Part shown: piece after piece, positions 1-8,839 of the stretch | Position numbering within the stretch: position 1 is the stretch's first letter | How the letters are laid out: each line of letters begins with the position of its first letter | From: an uncultured Bacilli bacterium | GTDB lineage: Bacteria > Bacillota_I > Bacilli_A > RF39 > UBA660 | Reading direction: 5' to 3' | Assembly (NCBI GenBank): GCA_934096275.1 | Contig: CAKOLK010000003.1 | Location: forward strand, 40,582-104,581 | Length of the DNA: 64,000 bases | Translations under genes and position numbers: made by a program | Notes under the pieces: generated by a model | Told to the model about the DNA's origin: nothing | The model's input: only the letters and a program-made list of their open reading frames with translations | Database searches by the model: none

Positions 1-1893
1 TTTATCTACTTACAAAACAACAATTTCAAATTAAAAAACTTTATAACAACATTCTTAAAATTATCCATTTACTTTATAATACCAATAATGATAAGCGCAA
101 TCCTCTTATTTCCGACCCTAACAGCAATTTTAAATAATAGACTAGACAATAACACTACAACATCACTAATAAATCTTATAACTCCAAACCTATCATTTGA
201 ATACCTATTATATAGTTGTTACTCACTTGGATTAACAAGTTCATTTATACTTGCACTTGCAAACGGTCTATTATCAAAACAAAAACAGTACAAGTTCTTA
301 AGCATAACATTCCTTTTACTTGGACTATTCCCAATATTTATCTACATCCTAAACGGAGGAATGTATATAAATGCTAAAGTCTTAATACCAATGGTACCAC
401 TTGCAATAATACTTCTTTCAAAACTATTTAGTGATATCATAAATAAAAATATAAAACTAATTCCTTTACTAGTCCTAACAATAATATTAAGCCTAATAGG
501 AAGTATAAACTTTAACTTTGACAGAGTATACCTAATAGACATAACATTCCTATTACTTTGCTTAGTTCTAACAATAAAAAGAAAAAGCAACATAGTATAC
601 TTTATAATAATACTAATGTCAACAGTTAACTTAATAAGCGTAAATGTAATAGACAAACTAGAAACAAAAGATCAAATAAAAACCCAATATAATGAAAACA
701 TTAAAGATTTAATTAAAGAAAATACTAATCTAGAAAAAACCCACGTCGAAATAAAAGATAACATAAATGACACCAACAACATAAGAAACATAAATGAAAT
801 GAAAACTACTATGTACTCATCACTTACTAATAAATACTACAACAATTTCTACTGGAACGAAATAAATAATAACAATCCATATCGTAATTCAACAATAATA
901 AGTGGAACAGATAATATTTTCTATAACATATATACAAATACAAAAAACTATATAACAACAAAAGAAGCCCCAATCGGGTACCAGTTAGTAAAACAACAAC
1001 AAAACTATAAACTATATCAAAACCCTGATACATTTAAAACAATATATGCAAATACTAACTTAATGTCCTTAAATGAGTATAAAAAACTTTCTCATCCCAA
1101 AAGCACTGAAGCCTTGTTAAACTACACAATAGTAAATGATGATAATATAAAATCAAACTATAAAACAAATATAAAAGAAATAAACTATAACGAAGAAAAA
1201 ATACCATTTACAAAAAAAGATAATAAATACTCATTTAAACTAGATAAAAAAACAAACTATACCATTCCATTAGAAAAAAACTATCAAAACAAAATCCTAA
1301 TGATAAGCTTTGATATGAACTATTCACAAAAATGTTCAATCGGAGACACATACATAATAATAAATGGTGTAAAAAACACTCTAACTTGCAAGAGTTGGAA
1401 ATACCATAACCAAAACTATACATTTGATTATGTCTTATCAAGTGATAACATCAACTCACTAGATATAACAATATCAAAAGGAAAATTCATAATAGAAAAC
1501 ATAAAAGTATATGAAATGGACTACAACGATTTAAAAAACATTAATAAAACACACGATAACTTAAATATAACAAGTATAAAAGAAAACCAAATAAACGGTA
1601 CAATAAACGTAAAAGAAGACTCATACTTAAACATAAACATTCCATATGATAAAGGATTCGAAATATACATAGACAACATCAAACAAGACTATGAATTAAT
1701 AAACACAGCATTCATGGGAACAAAAATATCCAAAGGTTTCCATGAAGTAAAAATAATATACAATGCTCCAATGTTAAAACAATCAAAAATAATATCACTA
1801 ATCGGAGCAATACTATTTATAATTATAACAATAATAGACAAAAGAAAGAAGGTTGAATATGAAAAAAGTATCAATGATAATACCATGCTATAA
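1..1893 (+). CDS. YfhO-family membrane protein (5' end outside window)
   Basis: The frame is open from base 1, so the gene begins upstream and the ATG at 88, which has no ribosome site, is internal. The N-terminal part holds several hydrophobic segments and the rest is a long extracytoplasmic region. The C-terminal block (KGFEIYIDN, then SKGFHEVKIIYNAP, then a last membrane helix) matches the end of YfhO proteins. In Bacillus and Staphylococcus, YfhO acts with CsbB and GtcA to transfer a sugar from undecaprenyl phosphate onto teichoic acid outside the membrane. The next two genes are exactly those partners and overlap this gene, so the same role is inferred. The acceptor and sugar cannot be read from sequence. 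Confidence 0.82.
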   Translation, partial: FIYLQNNNFKLKNFITTFLKLSIYFIIPIMISAILLFPTLTAILNNRLDNNTTTSLINLITPNLSFEYLLYSCYSLGLTSSFILALANGLLSKQKQYKFLSITFLLLGLFPIFIYILNGGMYINAKVLIPMVPLAIILLSKLFSDIINKNIKLIPLLVLTIILSLIGSINFNFDRVYLIDITFLLLCLVLTIKRKSNIVYFIIILMSTVNLISVNVIDKLETKDQIKTQYNENIKDLIKENTNLEKTHVEIKDNINDTNNIRNINEMKTTMYSSLTNKYYNNFYWNEINNNNPYRNSTIISGTDNIFYNIYTNTKNYITTKEAPIGYQLVKQQQNYKLYQNPDTFKTIYANTNLMSLNEYKKLSHPKSTEALLNYTIVNDDNIKSNYKTNIKEINYNEEKIPFTKKDNKYSFKLDKKTNYTIPLEKNYQNKILMISFDMNYSQKCSIGDTYIIINGVKNTLTCKSWKYHNQNYTFDYVLSSDNINSLDITISKGKFIIENIKVYEMDYNDLKNINKTHDNLNITSIKENQINGTINVKEDSYLNINIPYDKGFEIYIDNIKQDYELINTAFMGTKISKGFHEVKIIYNAPMLKQSKIISLIGAILFIIITIIDKRKKVEYEKSINDNTML

Positions 1894-2809
1894 TGAAGAA
1901 GACAATGTAGAATTATTCTACAAAGAAGCAGTAAAAACATATAAAGAACAAAACTACAAACTGGAACTAGTATTCATTGACGATGGTTCAAAAGACAATA
2001 CTTTAAAAAAATTAAAAGAACTAACAAAAGAACAAGACTGTGAAATAAAAGTTCTATCATTCTCAAGAAACTTTGGAAAAGAAGCTGCAATTTATGCCGG
2101 ATTAAACAACGTGACTGGAGACTACACTGTAATAATAGATGCTGATCTTCAACAACCACCAGAACTAACTATAAAAATGGCCAACATTCTTGATGAAAAC
2201 AAGTACGATTGCGTTTGTTACTACCAAGAAGAAAGAATAGAAAACAAACTATTATCAAAAATAAAAAACACTTTCTATAAAACAATGAACAAAATGTCCG
2301 AAGTAGAACTAAAACAAGGTGCTAGTGACTTTAGAATGTTTAATAAAAAAGTAAAAAACTCTTTAATAGAAATAAAAGAATACTACCGTTTCTCTAAAGG
2401 AATATTCTCATGGATAGGATATGATACTAAATACTTACCATACATTCCAAAACAAAGAAACTCAGGAACAACTAAATGGAGCTTCATAAAACTTTTAAAA
2501 TACGGAATAAGTGGAATAATATCTTTTTCAACAATGCCATTAAAACTAGCAACATACTCAGGACTAACCCTTTCACTAGTAGCATTCATATACTTATTCA
2601 TCATAATAATTCAAAAACTATTCTTTGAAATATCAATACCAGGATACCCAACAGTAGTATCATGCATACTTTTAATCGGAGGATTTCAACTATTTTGTAT
2701 TGGTATCATCGGAGAATACCTAGGAAAAACATATATAGAAACAAAAAATAGGCCAATATATATAATAAAGGAAGAAATAACAAATGATAAAACTAAAAAA
2801 TCTATATAA
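1859..2809 (+). CDS. Bactoprenyl-phosphate glycosyltransferase, GT2, CsbB/GtrB type
   Basis: Family 2 glycosyltransferase with N-terminal GT-A fold (SMIIPCYNEEDNVE, FIDDGSKDNTL, DADLQQPPE) and two C-terminal membrane helices, the layout of GtrB, CsbB and DPM1-like enzymes. It should load a sugar from a nucleotide donor onto undecaprenyl phosphate at the cytoplasmic face. An earlier TTG at 1853 is possible, but the ATG at 1859 has AGAAGG at proper distance and is chosen. The start lies 35 nt inside the YfhO gene and the end overlaps the GtrA gene, indicating translational coupling in one operon. Donor sugar is unknown. Confidence 0.9.
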   Translation: MKKVSMIIPCYNEEDNVELFYKEAVKTYKEQNYKLELVFIDDGSKDNTLKKLKELTKEQDCEIKVLSFSRNFGKEAAIYAGLNNVTGDYTVIIDADLQQPPELTIKMANILDENKYDCVCYYQEERIENKLLSKIKNTFYKTMNKMSEVELKQGASDFRMFNKKVKNSLIEIKEYYRFSKGIFSWIGYDTKYLPYIPKQRNSGTTKWSFIKLLKYGISGIISFSTMPLKLATYSGLTLSLVAFIYLFIIIIQKLFFEISIPGYPTVVSCILLIGGFQLFCIGIIGEYLGKTYIETKNRPIYIIKEEITNDKTKKSI

Positions 2810-3206
2810 AAAATATAAAGAAATAATAAATTATCTAATAATCGGAGGTCTAACAACAGTAGTAAGCCTTGCAACATTCTACATAGTAAGAATATTTTTT
2901 CTAACAAACGACACTCAACTAGATATACAAATATCAAACATAATATCATGGTTCTTCGCAGTACTATTTGCATTTATAACCAATAAAAAATATGTATTTG
3001 AATCAAAAAAAGAAGGAAAAGAAAAACTAATAGAAATGATAAAATTCTATCTATCTAGAATTACAACTCTTTTAATAGATATGGCTACAATGTGGTTATT
3101 AACTGCACCATTAAACATAAATGATAAAATATCAAAAATAATAGTACAATTCATAATAGTAGTCCTAAACTACGTATTCAGTAAAATATTTGTATTTAAT
3201 AAATAA
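2784..3206 (+). CDS. GtrA/GtcA-family flippase
   Basis: A 140-residue protein with four predicted membrane helices and the GtrA signature near the N-terminus (YLIIGGLTTVVSLATFYIV). GtrA/GtcA proteins are thought to flip undecaprenyl-phosphate-sugar to the outer membrane face. It overlaps the glycosyltransferase gene by 26 nt and ends the glycosylation triad, followed by a terminator. Together the three genes encode loading (CsbB/GtrB), flipping (GtrA) and transfer (YfhO) of a sugar for surface polymer decoration. Confidence 0.88.
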   Translation: MIKLKNLYKKYKEIINYLIIGGLTTVVSLATFYIVRIFFLTNDTQLDIQISNIISWFFAVLFAFITNKKYVFESKKEGKEKLIEMIKFYLSRITTLLIDMATMWLLTAPLNINDKISKIIVQFIIVVLNYVFSKIFVFNK

Positions 3207-3234
3207 CATACTAAAAAATAGTATGTTTTTTTAA
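3205..3234 (+). terminator. Rho-independent terminator after GtrA gene
   Basis: AACATACT and AGTATGTT arms separated by an A-rich loop, followed by a T run. It overlaps the GtrA stop codon and closes the glycosylation operon. Confidence 0.85.
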
Positions 3235-3265
3235 TCAAAAGAGTACAATTAAATAGGTGATATAA

Positions 3266-3490
3266 ATGCGATTATCAGAACTACAACATAAAGACATAGT
3301 AAACTTAGATGGAAAAAAGATAGGAAACATTATAGATGTAAAACTAAATCAAGATGGAACCTTAATATCATTAGTAATAGAAACACAAAAAACTCTATTT
3401 AGAATCGGAGCCAAAGAAAACGAAGCAGAAATAAGTTGGGACAAAATCCAAAGAATAGGAGAAGACGTTATCTTAGTTAAGATTAATTAA
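3266..3490 (+). CDS. PRC-barrel protein, YlmC/YmxH family
   Basis: A 74-residue protein built of one PRC-barrel domain, beginning MRLSELQHKDIVNLDGKKIG as in the YlmC/YmxH family of Bacillota. Members are common in spore formers and some are annotated as sporulation proteins, but no biochemical role is firmly known. AGGTGAT precedes the ATG. It stands alone between a terminator and a small basic ORF. This is one of several sporulation-family genes in the window. Confidence 0.85.
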   Translation: MRLSELQHKDIVNLDGKKIGNIIDVKLNQDGTLISLVIETQKTLFRIGAKENEAEISWDKIQRIGEDVILVKIN

Positions 3491-3538
3491 TGACATAAAA
3501 ATAAAAATATGTTAAAATATAACATACAAGGTGGTAGT

Positions 3539-3670
3539 ATGAAAAAAAGACTAAGAAAAGCATTAAAAGAAACAGAAAAAATTATAAATGATAAAAATAG
3601 AAAAGGATACAAAATAATTAAAGAACTATTTAAAGCATTAGAGGACAATAAAAAACACATAAAAAAATAA
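3539..3670 (+). CDS. Small basic protein, 43 residues, unknown
   Basis: ATG preceded by AAGGTGG and a TGTTAAAAT-type minus-10 element at about 3509. The product begins MKKRLRKALKETEKI and is lysine-rich and probably one or two amphipathic helices, with no membrane segment and no recognised family. It ends just before a hairpin shared with the convergent Nudix gene. The good ribosome site and promoter argue that it is real, but the sequence gives no function. Confidence 0.55.
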   Translation: MKKRLRKALKETEKIINDKNRKGYKIIKELFKALEDNKKHIKK

Positions 3671-3700
3671 AGATGATTAATCTAAATATCATCTATTTAT
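3671..3700. terminator. Bidirectional hairpin between convergent genes
   Basis: AGATGAT and ATCATCT arms around a 10-nt loop, followed by TATTTATTT. It lies between the small basic ORF and the oppositely oriented Nudix gene and could terminate both. Confidence 0.55.
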
Positions 3701-4143
3701 TTGAGTTTATAACCTAACTTTTCTAATTCTAATATAGCAATCGCAGATAACTCGTTTTTTGATAATTTACTAATATCAAAGAAATCTGCACCAAGAGAAT
3801 CATCATTTACTTCATTTACTTCTACTTCTTTTTTAATTTCGTTAGTATAACTTAAAACTTTAAAGAAAATACCAATATGATGAACTTTTACAAAAACATC
3901 TTCCTTAACTTGCCAGTCGAAAAAGACAGAGTCAGCATCAAATAATTGGTAATCAATTACTTTAATACCAACTTCTTCCATTAACTCTCTTTTTAAAGCA
4001 TCTTCAGGCTTCTCACCAAACTCTATTGTCCCACCAGGTAAATCTAACTTTCCATTATATGGACCACCAAACTTCTTAATAAGTAAAACCTTATTGTCTT
4101 TAATAATCAATCCATAAGCTCCTAAATGTTTCATTTCTTTCAT
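3697..4143 (-). CDS. Nudix hydrolase
   Basis: A 148-residue MutT-type hydrolase. The Nudix box runs from GGTIEFGEKPEDALKREL into MEEVGI, with the canonical glycines, arginine and double glutamate that bind Mg2+. Nudix enzymes cleave nucleoside diphosphates linked to another moiety; the substrate (oxidised nucleotide, sugar nucleotide or other) cannot be assigned. Two in-frame ATG codons lie three residues apart at the start; the first is used here with only a weak GGGA upstream. The gene is monocistronic and divergent from lspA. Confidence 0.88.
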   Translation of the reverse strand: MKEMKHLGAYGLIIKDNKVLLIKKFGGPYNGKLDLPGGTIEFGEKPEDALKRELMEEVGIKVIDYQLFDADSVFFDWQVKEDVFVKVHHIGIFFKVLSYTNEIKKEVEVNEVNDDSLGADFFDISKLSKNELSAIAILELEKLGYKLK

Positions 4144-4274
4144 TATTTATTCCCACTTTCTTATTTCTATTCAGTATAATTATAACACACTTGGAGCGAT
4201 TGATAATAAAATTAACATTATAATCTTAATTTACTTATTAAAACATATATGTTAAAATATAACTGGTGATTTAA

Positions 4275-4739
4275 ATGCAAAAAAAAATCTATATAACTTC
4301 ATTTATACTAATGCTTATAGATTTATTAACAAAATATTTAGTATCAAACTATTTAACCTTTAAAGAAGTAATACCTAATTTCTTTTATATATATTTAACT
4401 CACAATAATGGGGCCGCATTTTCTATATTAAAAAACAATCAAATACTATTAATAATAATATCAATACTTGTATTATTTTATATAATAAAATACATGATAC
4501 CAAAAATAACAACAAATATAGAGTATATCTCAATATCAATGATAATCGGTGGAACACTAGGAAACCTATTTGATAGAGTATACCATAACTATGTAATAGA
4601 CTTCATAAGCCTAAACATATTTGGATACAACTTTCCAGTATTTAACTTAGCAGACATCTTAATAACATGCGGAGCAATAATCTTAATAATAATTCTAATA
4701 AGGAGTGATAAAAGTGCAAATAATCTCGGACAAAAGTAA
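4275..4739 (+). CDS. lspA: Signal peptidase II (prolipoprotein)
   Basis: A 154-residue, four-helix membrane aspartyl protease that removes signal peptides from lipid-modified prolipoproteins. The catalytic regions are visible: THNNGAAFSIL, then GGTLGNLFDRVYHNYVIDF with the first aspartate, then FPVFNLADILI with the second. A TGTTAAAAT-type minus-10 and GGTGAT ribosome site precede the ATG. The 3' end overlaps the pseudouridine synthase gene, the usual lspA-rluD arrangement in Bacilli. Its presence implies a lipoprotein pathway elsewhere in the genome. Confidence 0.95.
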   Translation: MQKKIYITSFILMLIDLLTKYLVSNYLTFKEVIPNFFYIYLTHNNGAAFSILKNNQILLIIISILVLFYIIKYMIPKITTNIEYISISMIIGGTLGNLFDRVYHNYVIDFISLNIFGYNFPVFNLADILITCGAIILIIILIRSDKSANNLGQK

Positions 4740-5601
4740 TATAAGAATAGATGCTTATTTATCTGAAGAAACAGAATACACAAGAAGTAAAATTCAAAAA
4801 CTAATAAAAGATGAACAAATAACAGTAAATGATAAAAAGACAAACTCAAGTTACAAATTAAAAGAAAATGACACAATAAAAATCAATGAATTAGAAGAAG
4901 AAATAACGGATATCTTACCAGAAAAAATGGATTTAGATATAGTCTATGAAGATGAATACCTAGCAATAATAAATAAACAAAGTGGACTAGTAGTCCATCC
5001 AGCAGTAGGCAATCTAAATCATACCTTAGTAAATGGTCTTTTATATCATTTTAATGAAATAAGTAATAAAAATACAATAAGACCAGGAATAGTTCATAGA
5101 TTAGATAAAGACACAAGTGGTCTTATGATCGTAGCTAAAAACGATCAAGTTCATGAAAAACTATCAAACATGATAAGAAAAAAACAAGTAGAAAGAAAAT
5201 ACCTTGCACTAGTCTGGGGAGTAGTAAGACATGACAAAGGAACAATTGATGCTCCAATTGGAAGAGACATCAACAATAGACAAAAATATGCGGTAACAGA
5301 AATCAATAGTAAAGACTCGATAACACACTTTAAAGTAATTGAAAGATATAAAGAGGCAACTTTAATTGAATGTACTCTAGAAACCGGTAGAACTCATCAA
5401 ATAAGAGTACACTTATCATACATTGGACACCCAATAGTAAATGATGAAGTATACTGCAATAAAAAATTAATAAGTAAAGACTTTGGTCAAATGCTTCATT
5501 CAAAAAGTATAAAACTAATTCATCCAGTAACAAAACAAGAACTATACTATGAACAAGAACCACCAAAAAAATTTATAGAAATAATAGAACAATTTAAATA
5601 A
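4714..5601 (+). CDS. RluD/YlyB-family 23S rRNA pseudouridine synthase
   Basis: N-terminal S4 RNA-binding domain (RIDAYLSEETEYTRSKIQKL) followed by the RluA/RluD catalytic domain with the motif HRLDKDTSG, whose aspartate is catalytic. It isomerises uridine in large-subunit rRNA. The start is taken as the GTG at 4714 because AGGAG lies 8 nt upstream; the GTG at 4705 overlaps that Shine-Dalgarno site. It overlaps the end of lspA and is probably cotranscribed with it. The exact uridine targets are inferred only from the family. Confidence 0.9.
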   Translation: MQIISDKSNIRIDAYLSEETEYTRSKIQKLIKDEQITVNDKKTNSSYKLKENDTIKINELEEEITDILPEKMDLDIVYEDEYLAIINKQSGLVVHPAVGNLNHTLVNGLLYHFNEISNKNTIRPGIVHRLDKDTSGLMIVAKNDQVHEKLSNMIRKKQVERKYLALVWGVVRHDKGTIDAPIGRDINNRQKYAVTEINSKDSITHFKVIERYKEATLIECTLETGRTHQIRVHLSYIGHPIVNDEVYCNKKLISKDFGQMLHSKSIKLIHPVTKQELYYEQEPPKKFIEIIEQFK

Positions 5602-5602
5602 A

Positions 5603-5737
5603 AGACATTTATCTATTGGCAAAGGGGTCGAAGTGGTATTAATTAAAAACAAAATATAAGAAATGGAGTGTAACAAATAGATATTTATAGAATAAAAATA
5701 GGTTTTCCGGGCCAATAAATAAATGTCTGATACCACT
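5603..5737 (+). ncRNA. Candidate structured RNA or small inverted-repeat element
   Basis: Long gene-free region after the pseudouridine synthase. An 18-nt arm at 5603-5620 (AGACATTTATCTATTGGC) pairs, with one mismatch, with 5711-5728. A second arm at 5632-5639 (AGTGGTAT) pairs with 5730-5737 (ATACCACT). The order A-B-A'-B' is that of a pseudoknot. The interior is A-rich. No known RNA family was recognised. The long terminal inverted repeats could instead mark a MITE-like element, but no target duplication is visible. The remaining bases up to 6063 show only a terminator and the ackA leader. Confidence 0.45.
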
Positions 5738-5812
5738 ATAAACTATATCAAAAACCCTGTCAAATGACCAAATCAAAGATTTTAACACCAAAAAACATAC
5801 CAAAAATAAGAT

Positions 5813-5836
5813 TTGCCCTAGGGCAATTTTTATTTT
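5813..5836 (+). terminator. Terminator after the structured element
   Basis: Perfect palindrome TTGCCCTAGGGCAA followed by TTTTTATTTTTT. It would end transcripts reading out of the pseudouridine synthase gene or the structured element. Confidence 0.7.
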
Positions 5837-6063
5837 TTAAAGAATAAAACAAACATCCATTCATAAAAAACTAGACCAAATCTTAAAAATGAACAAATTA
5901 ACAAAAAATGAAAAAAAATTACAACTCCTAAAATAAGACCATTTTCTTACCCCAAAAATGTCATCATAAAACACTAATTCATTACAAAAAATATAACAAT
6001 TACCTAGAAAAATATCATATTTTGTGTTATTATACTTATAGTAATTAGAAAGGAAGAGATAAA

Positions 6064-7242
6064 ATGAAAATATTATCAGTAAACGCAGGAAGTTCATCAT
6101 TAAAATTTCAAATGTATGAAATGCCTGAAGAAAAAGTACTTATTTCCGGAGTATTTGAACGTATAGGAATAGGAAATAGCTTCTATACAATAAAACTAAA
6201 CGGAGAAAAAATCAAAAAAGAAAGAGAAGTTTCTAATCATGAAGATGCAGTTAAAATCTTAACTGAAGAACTATTAGAAAACAAAGTAGTTTCATCACTT
6301 GATGAAATCGAAGCAATTGGACATAGAATGGTACATGGAGGAGACAAATACCAAACATCTACAATAATTGATGAAGATGTAATAAAAGCAACAGAAGAAT
6401 TCCTTGATTTAGCACCAATTCATATTCCAGCAAACTTAACTGGAGTAAGAGCATTCCAAAAAATAATTCCAAATGCAACAGCAGTCGCAGTATTTGATAC
6501 ATCATTCCATCAAACACTACCAAAAGAAGCATACATCTATCCAGTACCATATGAATGGTATGAAAAATATGGAGTTAGAAAATATGGTTTCCATGGTACA
6601 AGTCATAAATACGTTTCAATGAGAATGAATGAAATACTAGGAAGAACAGATACAAAAATAATTACATGCCATATCGGAAGTGGTGGTTCAATATCAGCAG
6701 TCCTAAATGGTAAATCAATTGATACATCATTAGGATTCACACCAAATGCTGGTATAGTAATGGGTACAAGAAGTGGAGATATAGATGCTTCAATAATTCC
6801 ATTCATCATGAAAAAAGAAAACCTAACAGTAACTGAAGTAGATAATATCTTAAATAAGAAAAGTGGACTACTTGGAATTAGTAAAAAATATAGTGATTCA
6901 AGAGACATTGAAGAAGGTATTAAAAATGGTGATGAACTATGCAAACTAGCTCAAGATATATATGTAAGAAGAATAGTAGAATACATTGCTAAATACTATG
7001 TATTACTTGGAGGATGCGATGCAATCGTTATGACCGCAGGAGTCGGAGAAAACTCAATTCCAACAAGAAAACAAATTCTAGATAAACTATCTGTACTAGG
7101 AGTCGAAGTAGACGAAGAAAGAAACAACATTCGAGGAGAAGAACAATTAATTACTAAAGACTCATCAAAAATACCAGTATGGGTAATCCCAACAGATGAA
7201 GAATTAATGCTCGCTAGAGATACATATGAACTAGCAAAATAG
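6064..7242 (+). CDS. ackA: Acetate kinase
   Basis: A 392-residue ASKHA-fold kinase, normal length for AckA. Visible motifs: N-terminal MKILSVNAGSSSLKFQ (phosphate binding), GHRMVHGGD, VFDTSFHQTLP, RKYGFHGTSHKYV with the catalytic histidine, and CHIGSGGS. It interconverts acetyl phosphate and ADP with acetate and ATP, giving substrate-level ATP in fermentation. AAGGAAG precedes the ATG. The DHH phosphoesterase gene follows after 13 nt. No phosphotransacetylase gene is adjacent. Confidence 0.97.
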   Translation: MKILSVNAGSSSLKFQMYEMPEEKVLISGVFERIGIGNSFYTIKLNGEKIKKEREVSNHEDAVKILTEELLENKVVSSLDEIEAIGHRMVHGGDKYQTSTIIDEDVIKATEEFLDLAPIHIPANLTGVRAFQKIIPNATAVAVFDTSFHQTLPKEAYIYPVPYEWYEKYGVRKYGFHGTSHKYVSMRMNEILGRTDTKIITCHIGSGGSISAVLNGKSIDTSLGFTPNAGIVMGTRSGDIDASIIPFIMKKENLTVTEVDNILNKKSGLLGISKKYSDSRDIEEGIKNGDELCKLAQDIYVRRIVEYIAKYYVLLGGCDAIVMTAGVGENSIPTRKQILDKLSVLGVEVDEERNNIRGEEQLITKDSSKIPVWVIPTDEELMLARDTYELAK

Positions 7243-7255
7243 AAAGAATGATAAA

Positions 7256-8227
7256 ATGTATAAACAAATATTTAAAGAAATAAAAAAATATAATAATATT
7301 GTATTAGTAAGACACGTTGGAATAGATCCAGATGCAATGGCAAGTCAAACAGCCTTAAGAGACTCAATAAAGCTAACATTTCCTGAAAAAAACGTCTATG
7401 CAATTGGAAATGGTACAGTAAGATTTAACTACATGGGAAAACTAGATAAAAACATTGACTTTTCTACCATAAATAATATCTTATTAATAGTTTTAGACAC
7501 ACCAGATATAAAAAGAGTAGACATGGGAGATCTTGAAAAATACGATTATAGTATAAAAATAGATCACCATCCATTTGTTAATAAGTTTTGCGATATAGAA
7601 CTAATAAACGATAAAAAATCAAGCGCTTCAGAAATGGTATACGATTTAATTACAAATACAAAACTAAAACTAAACGAAGAAATAGCAAAAACACTATTCT
7701 GTGGAATAGTATCAGATACCAATAGATTCATGTTTTCTAACTCTAGTTCTGAAACATTTAAATGTATATCAAACATCCTAAAAGAATATCCATTCGACAT
7801 AACAAAATTATATAAAGAAATATACAAAAGACCATTCTCTGAAATACAACTATTCGGACACATGATAAGCAATATGAAAATATCAGACTATGGAGTAGGA
7901 TATGTTAAAATAGGAAGCCAAACACTTACTAAATACAATCTTGATACAGCATCATCAGGTAATTTAATAAACGATTTCAATAACATTGAAGAATTACTTG
8001 TATGGCTATGTGCAACCGAAGATATAAAAAATAGTTGCATAAGAGTATCAATCCGTTCTAACGGACCAGTCATAAATAAAGTAGCAGAAAAATATAATGG
8101 TGGTGGACATAACCTAGCATGCGGTGCTAGACTATCATCATTCGAAGACGTAGACCTATTAGTAAAAGACCTAGACTATGTCTGCAAAAAATATATAGAA
8201 AGTAGTGATATAGATGAAAATTACTAG
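7256..8227 (+). CDS. nrnA: DHH-family phosphoesterase, NrnA-like
   Basis: A 323-residue protein with a DHH domain (DPDAMASQ, LLIVLDTPD, KIDHHPF) and a C-terminal DHHA1 domain ending in NGGGHNLACGA. This is the layout of NrnA, which degrades nano-RNAs and dephosphorylates pAp using Mn2+. The full GdpP/c-di-AMP architecture is absent because there are no membrane or GGDEF-like parts. It follows ackA closely and its end overlaps engB by 14 nt, so the three are probably one operon. Confidence 0.88.
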   Translation: MYKQIFKEIKKYNNIVLVRHVGIDPDAMASQTALRDSIKLTFPEKNVYAIGNGTVRFNYMGKLDKNIDFSTINNILLIVLDTPDIKRVDMGDLEKYDYSIKIDHHPFVNKFCDIELINDKKSSASEMVYDLITNTKLKLNEEIAKTLFCGIVSDTNRFMFSNSSSETFKCISNILKEYPFDITKLYKEIYKRPFSEIQLFGHMISNMKISDYGVGYVKIGSQTLTKYNLDTASSGNLINDFNNIEELLVWLCATEDIKNSCIRVSIRSNGPVINKVAEKYNGGGHNLACGARLSSFEDVDLLVKDLDYVCKKYIESSDIDENY

Positions 8228-8807
8228 TTGTGAATTCAAAATAAGTGCTGTTCGCCGTAGCCAATACCCCGAAGACAATCTACCAGAATTCATGCTTGTA
8301 GGAAGAAGCAACGTTGGTAAAAGTAGCTTTATCAACATGCTTGTTAATAACAAAAAAATGGCAAGAGTATCAAACACACCAGGAAAAACAAAAAATCTAA
8401 ACTTCTTCTTAGTAAACAATGACTTCTTTTTAGTGGACGTTCCAGGATATGGATACGCAAGCGTTAGTAAAAAAGAACAAAGAAAATTTGGTCTTATGAT
8501 CGAAGAATACCTAGAAAAAAGAGAAAACCTAAAAAGAACTTTCATGCTCGTAGACATAAGACATAAACCATCAAATGACGATGTTTTAATGTACAAGTTC
8601 TTAAAATATTACAACGTTCCAGTAACAATAATAGCTACTAAAATAGACAAACTACCTAAATCAAAACTTCCAAAAGCTGAAGAATTAGTAATAAAAACAC
8701 TCCAGTTAGAAAATACAGACAAATTAATTCTAATATCAAACACTACAAAACAAGGAAGAGATTTAGTATTAAATGAAATCGAAGACCTAATATCAGAAAC
8801 ATTATAG
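8214..8807 (+). CDS. engB: Ribosome biogenesis GTPase EngB/YsxC
   Basis: A 197-residue TRAFAC GTPase of EngB size. Motifs: G1 GRSNVGKSSF, G2 region TPGKTKNLNF, G3 DVPGYGYA, G4 TKIDK. EngB assists late assembly of the 50S ribosomal subunit. The start overlaps the preceding phosphoesterase gene, indicating translational coupling. A terminator hairpin overlaps the stop codon. Confidence 0.95.
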   Translation: MKITSCEFKISAVRRSQYPEDNLPEFMLVGRSNVGKSSFINMLVNNKKMARVSNTPGKTKNLNFFLVNNDFFLVDVPGYGYASVSKKEQRKFGLMIEEYLEKRENLKRTFMLVDIRHKPSNDDVLMYKFLKYYNVPVTIIATKIDKLPKSKLPKAEELVIKTLQLENTDKLILISNTTKQGRDLVLNEIEDLISETL

Positions 8808-8816
8808 GTCTTTTTT
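8784..8816 (+). terminator. Terminator at the engB end
   Basis: GACCTAAT pairs with ATTATAGGTC and is followed by a T6 run. The left arm lies inside the last codons of engB. Confidence 0.8.
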
Positions 8817-8839
8817 CATACAATATTCTAGGTGTTTAT

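Noticed and set aside
5603..5728. Insertion of a MITE
   Set aside because: Terminal inverted repeats fit, but no target-site duplication and no second copy are seen in the window; kept only as an alternative.
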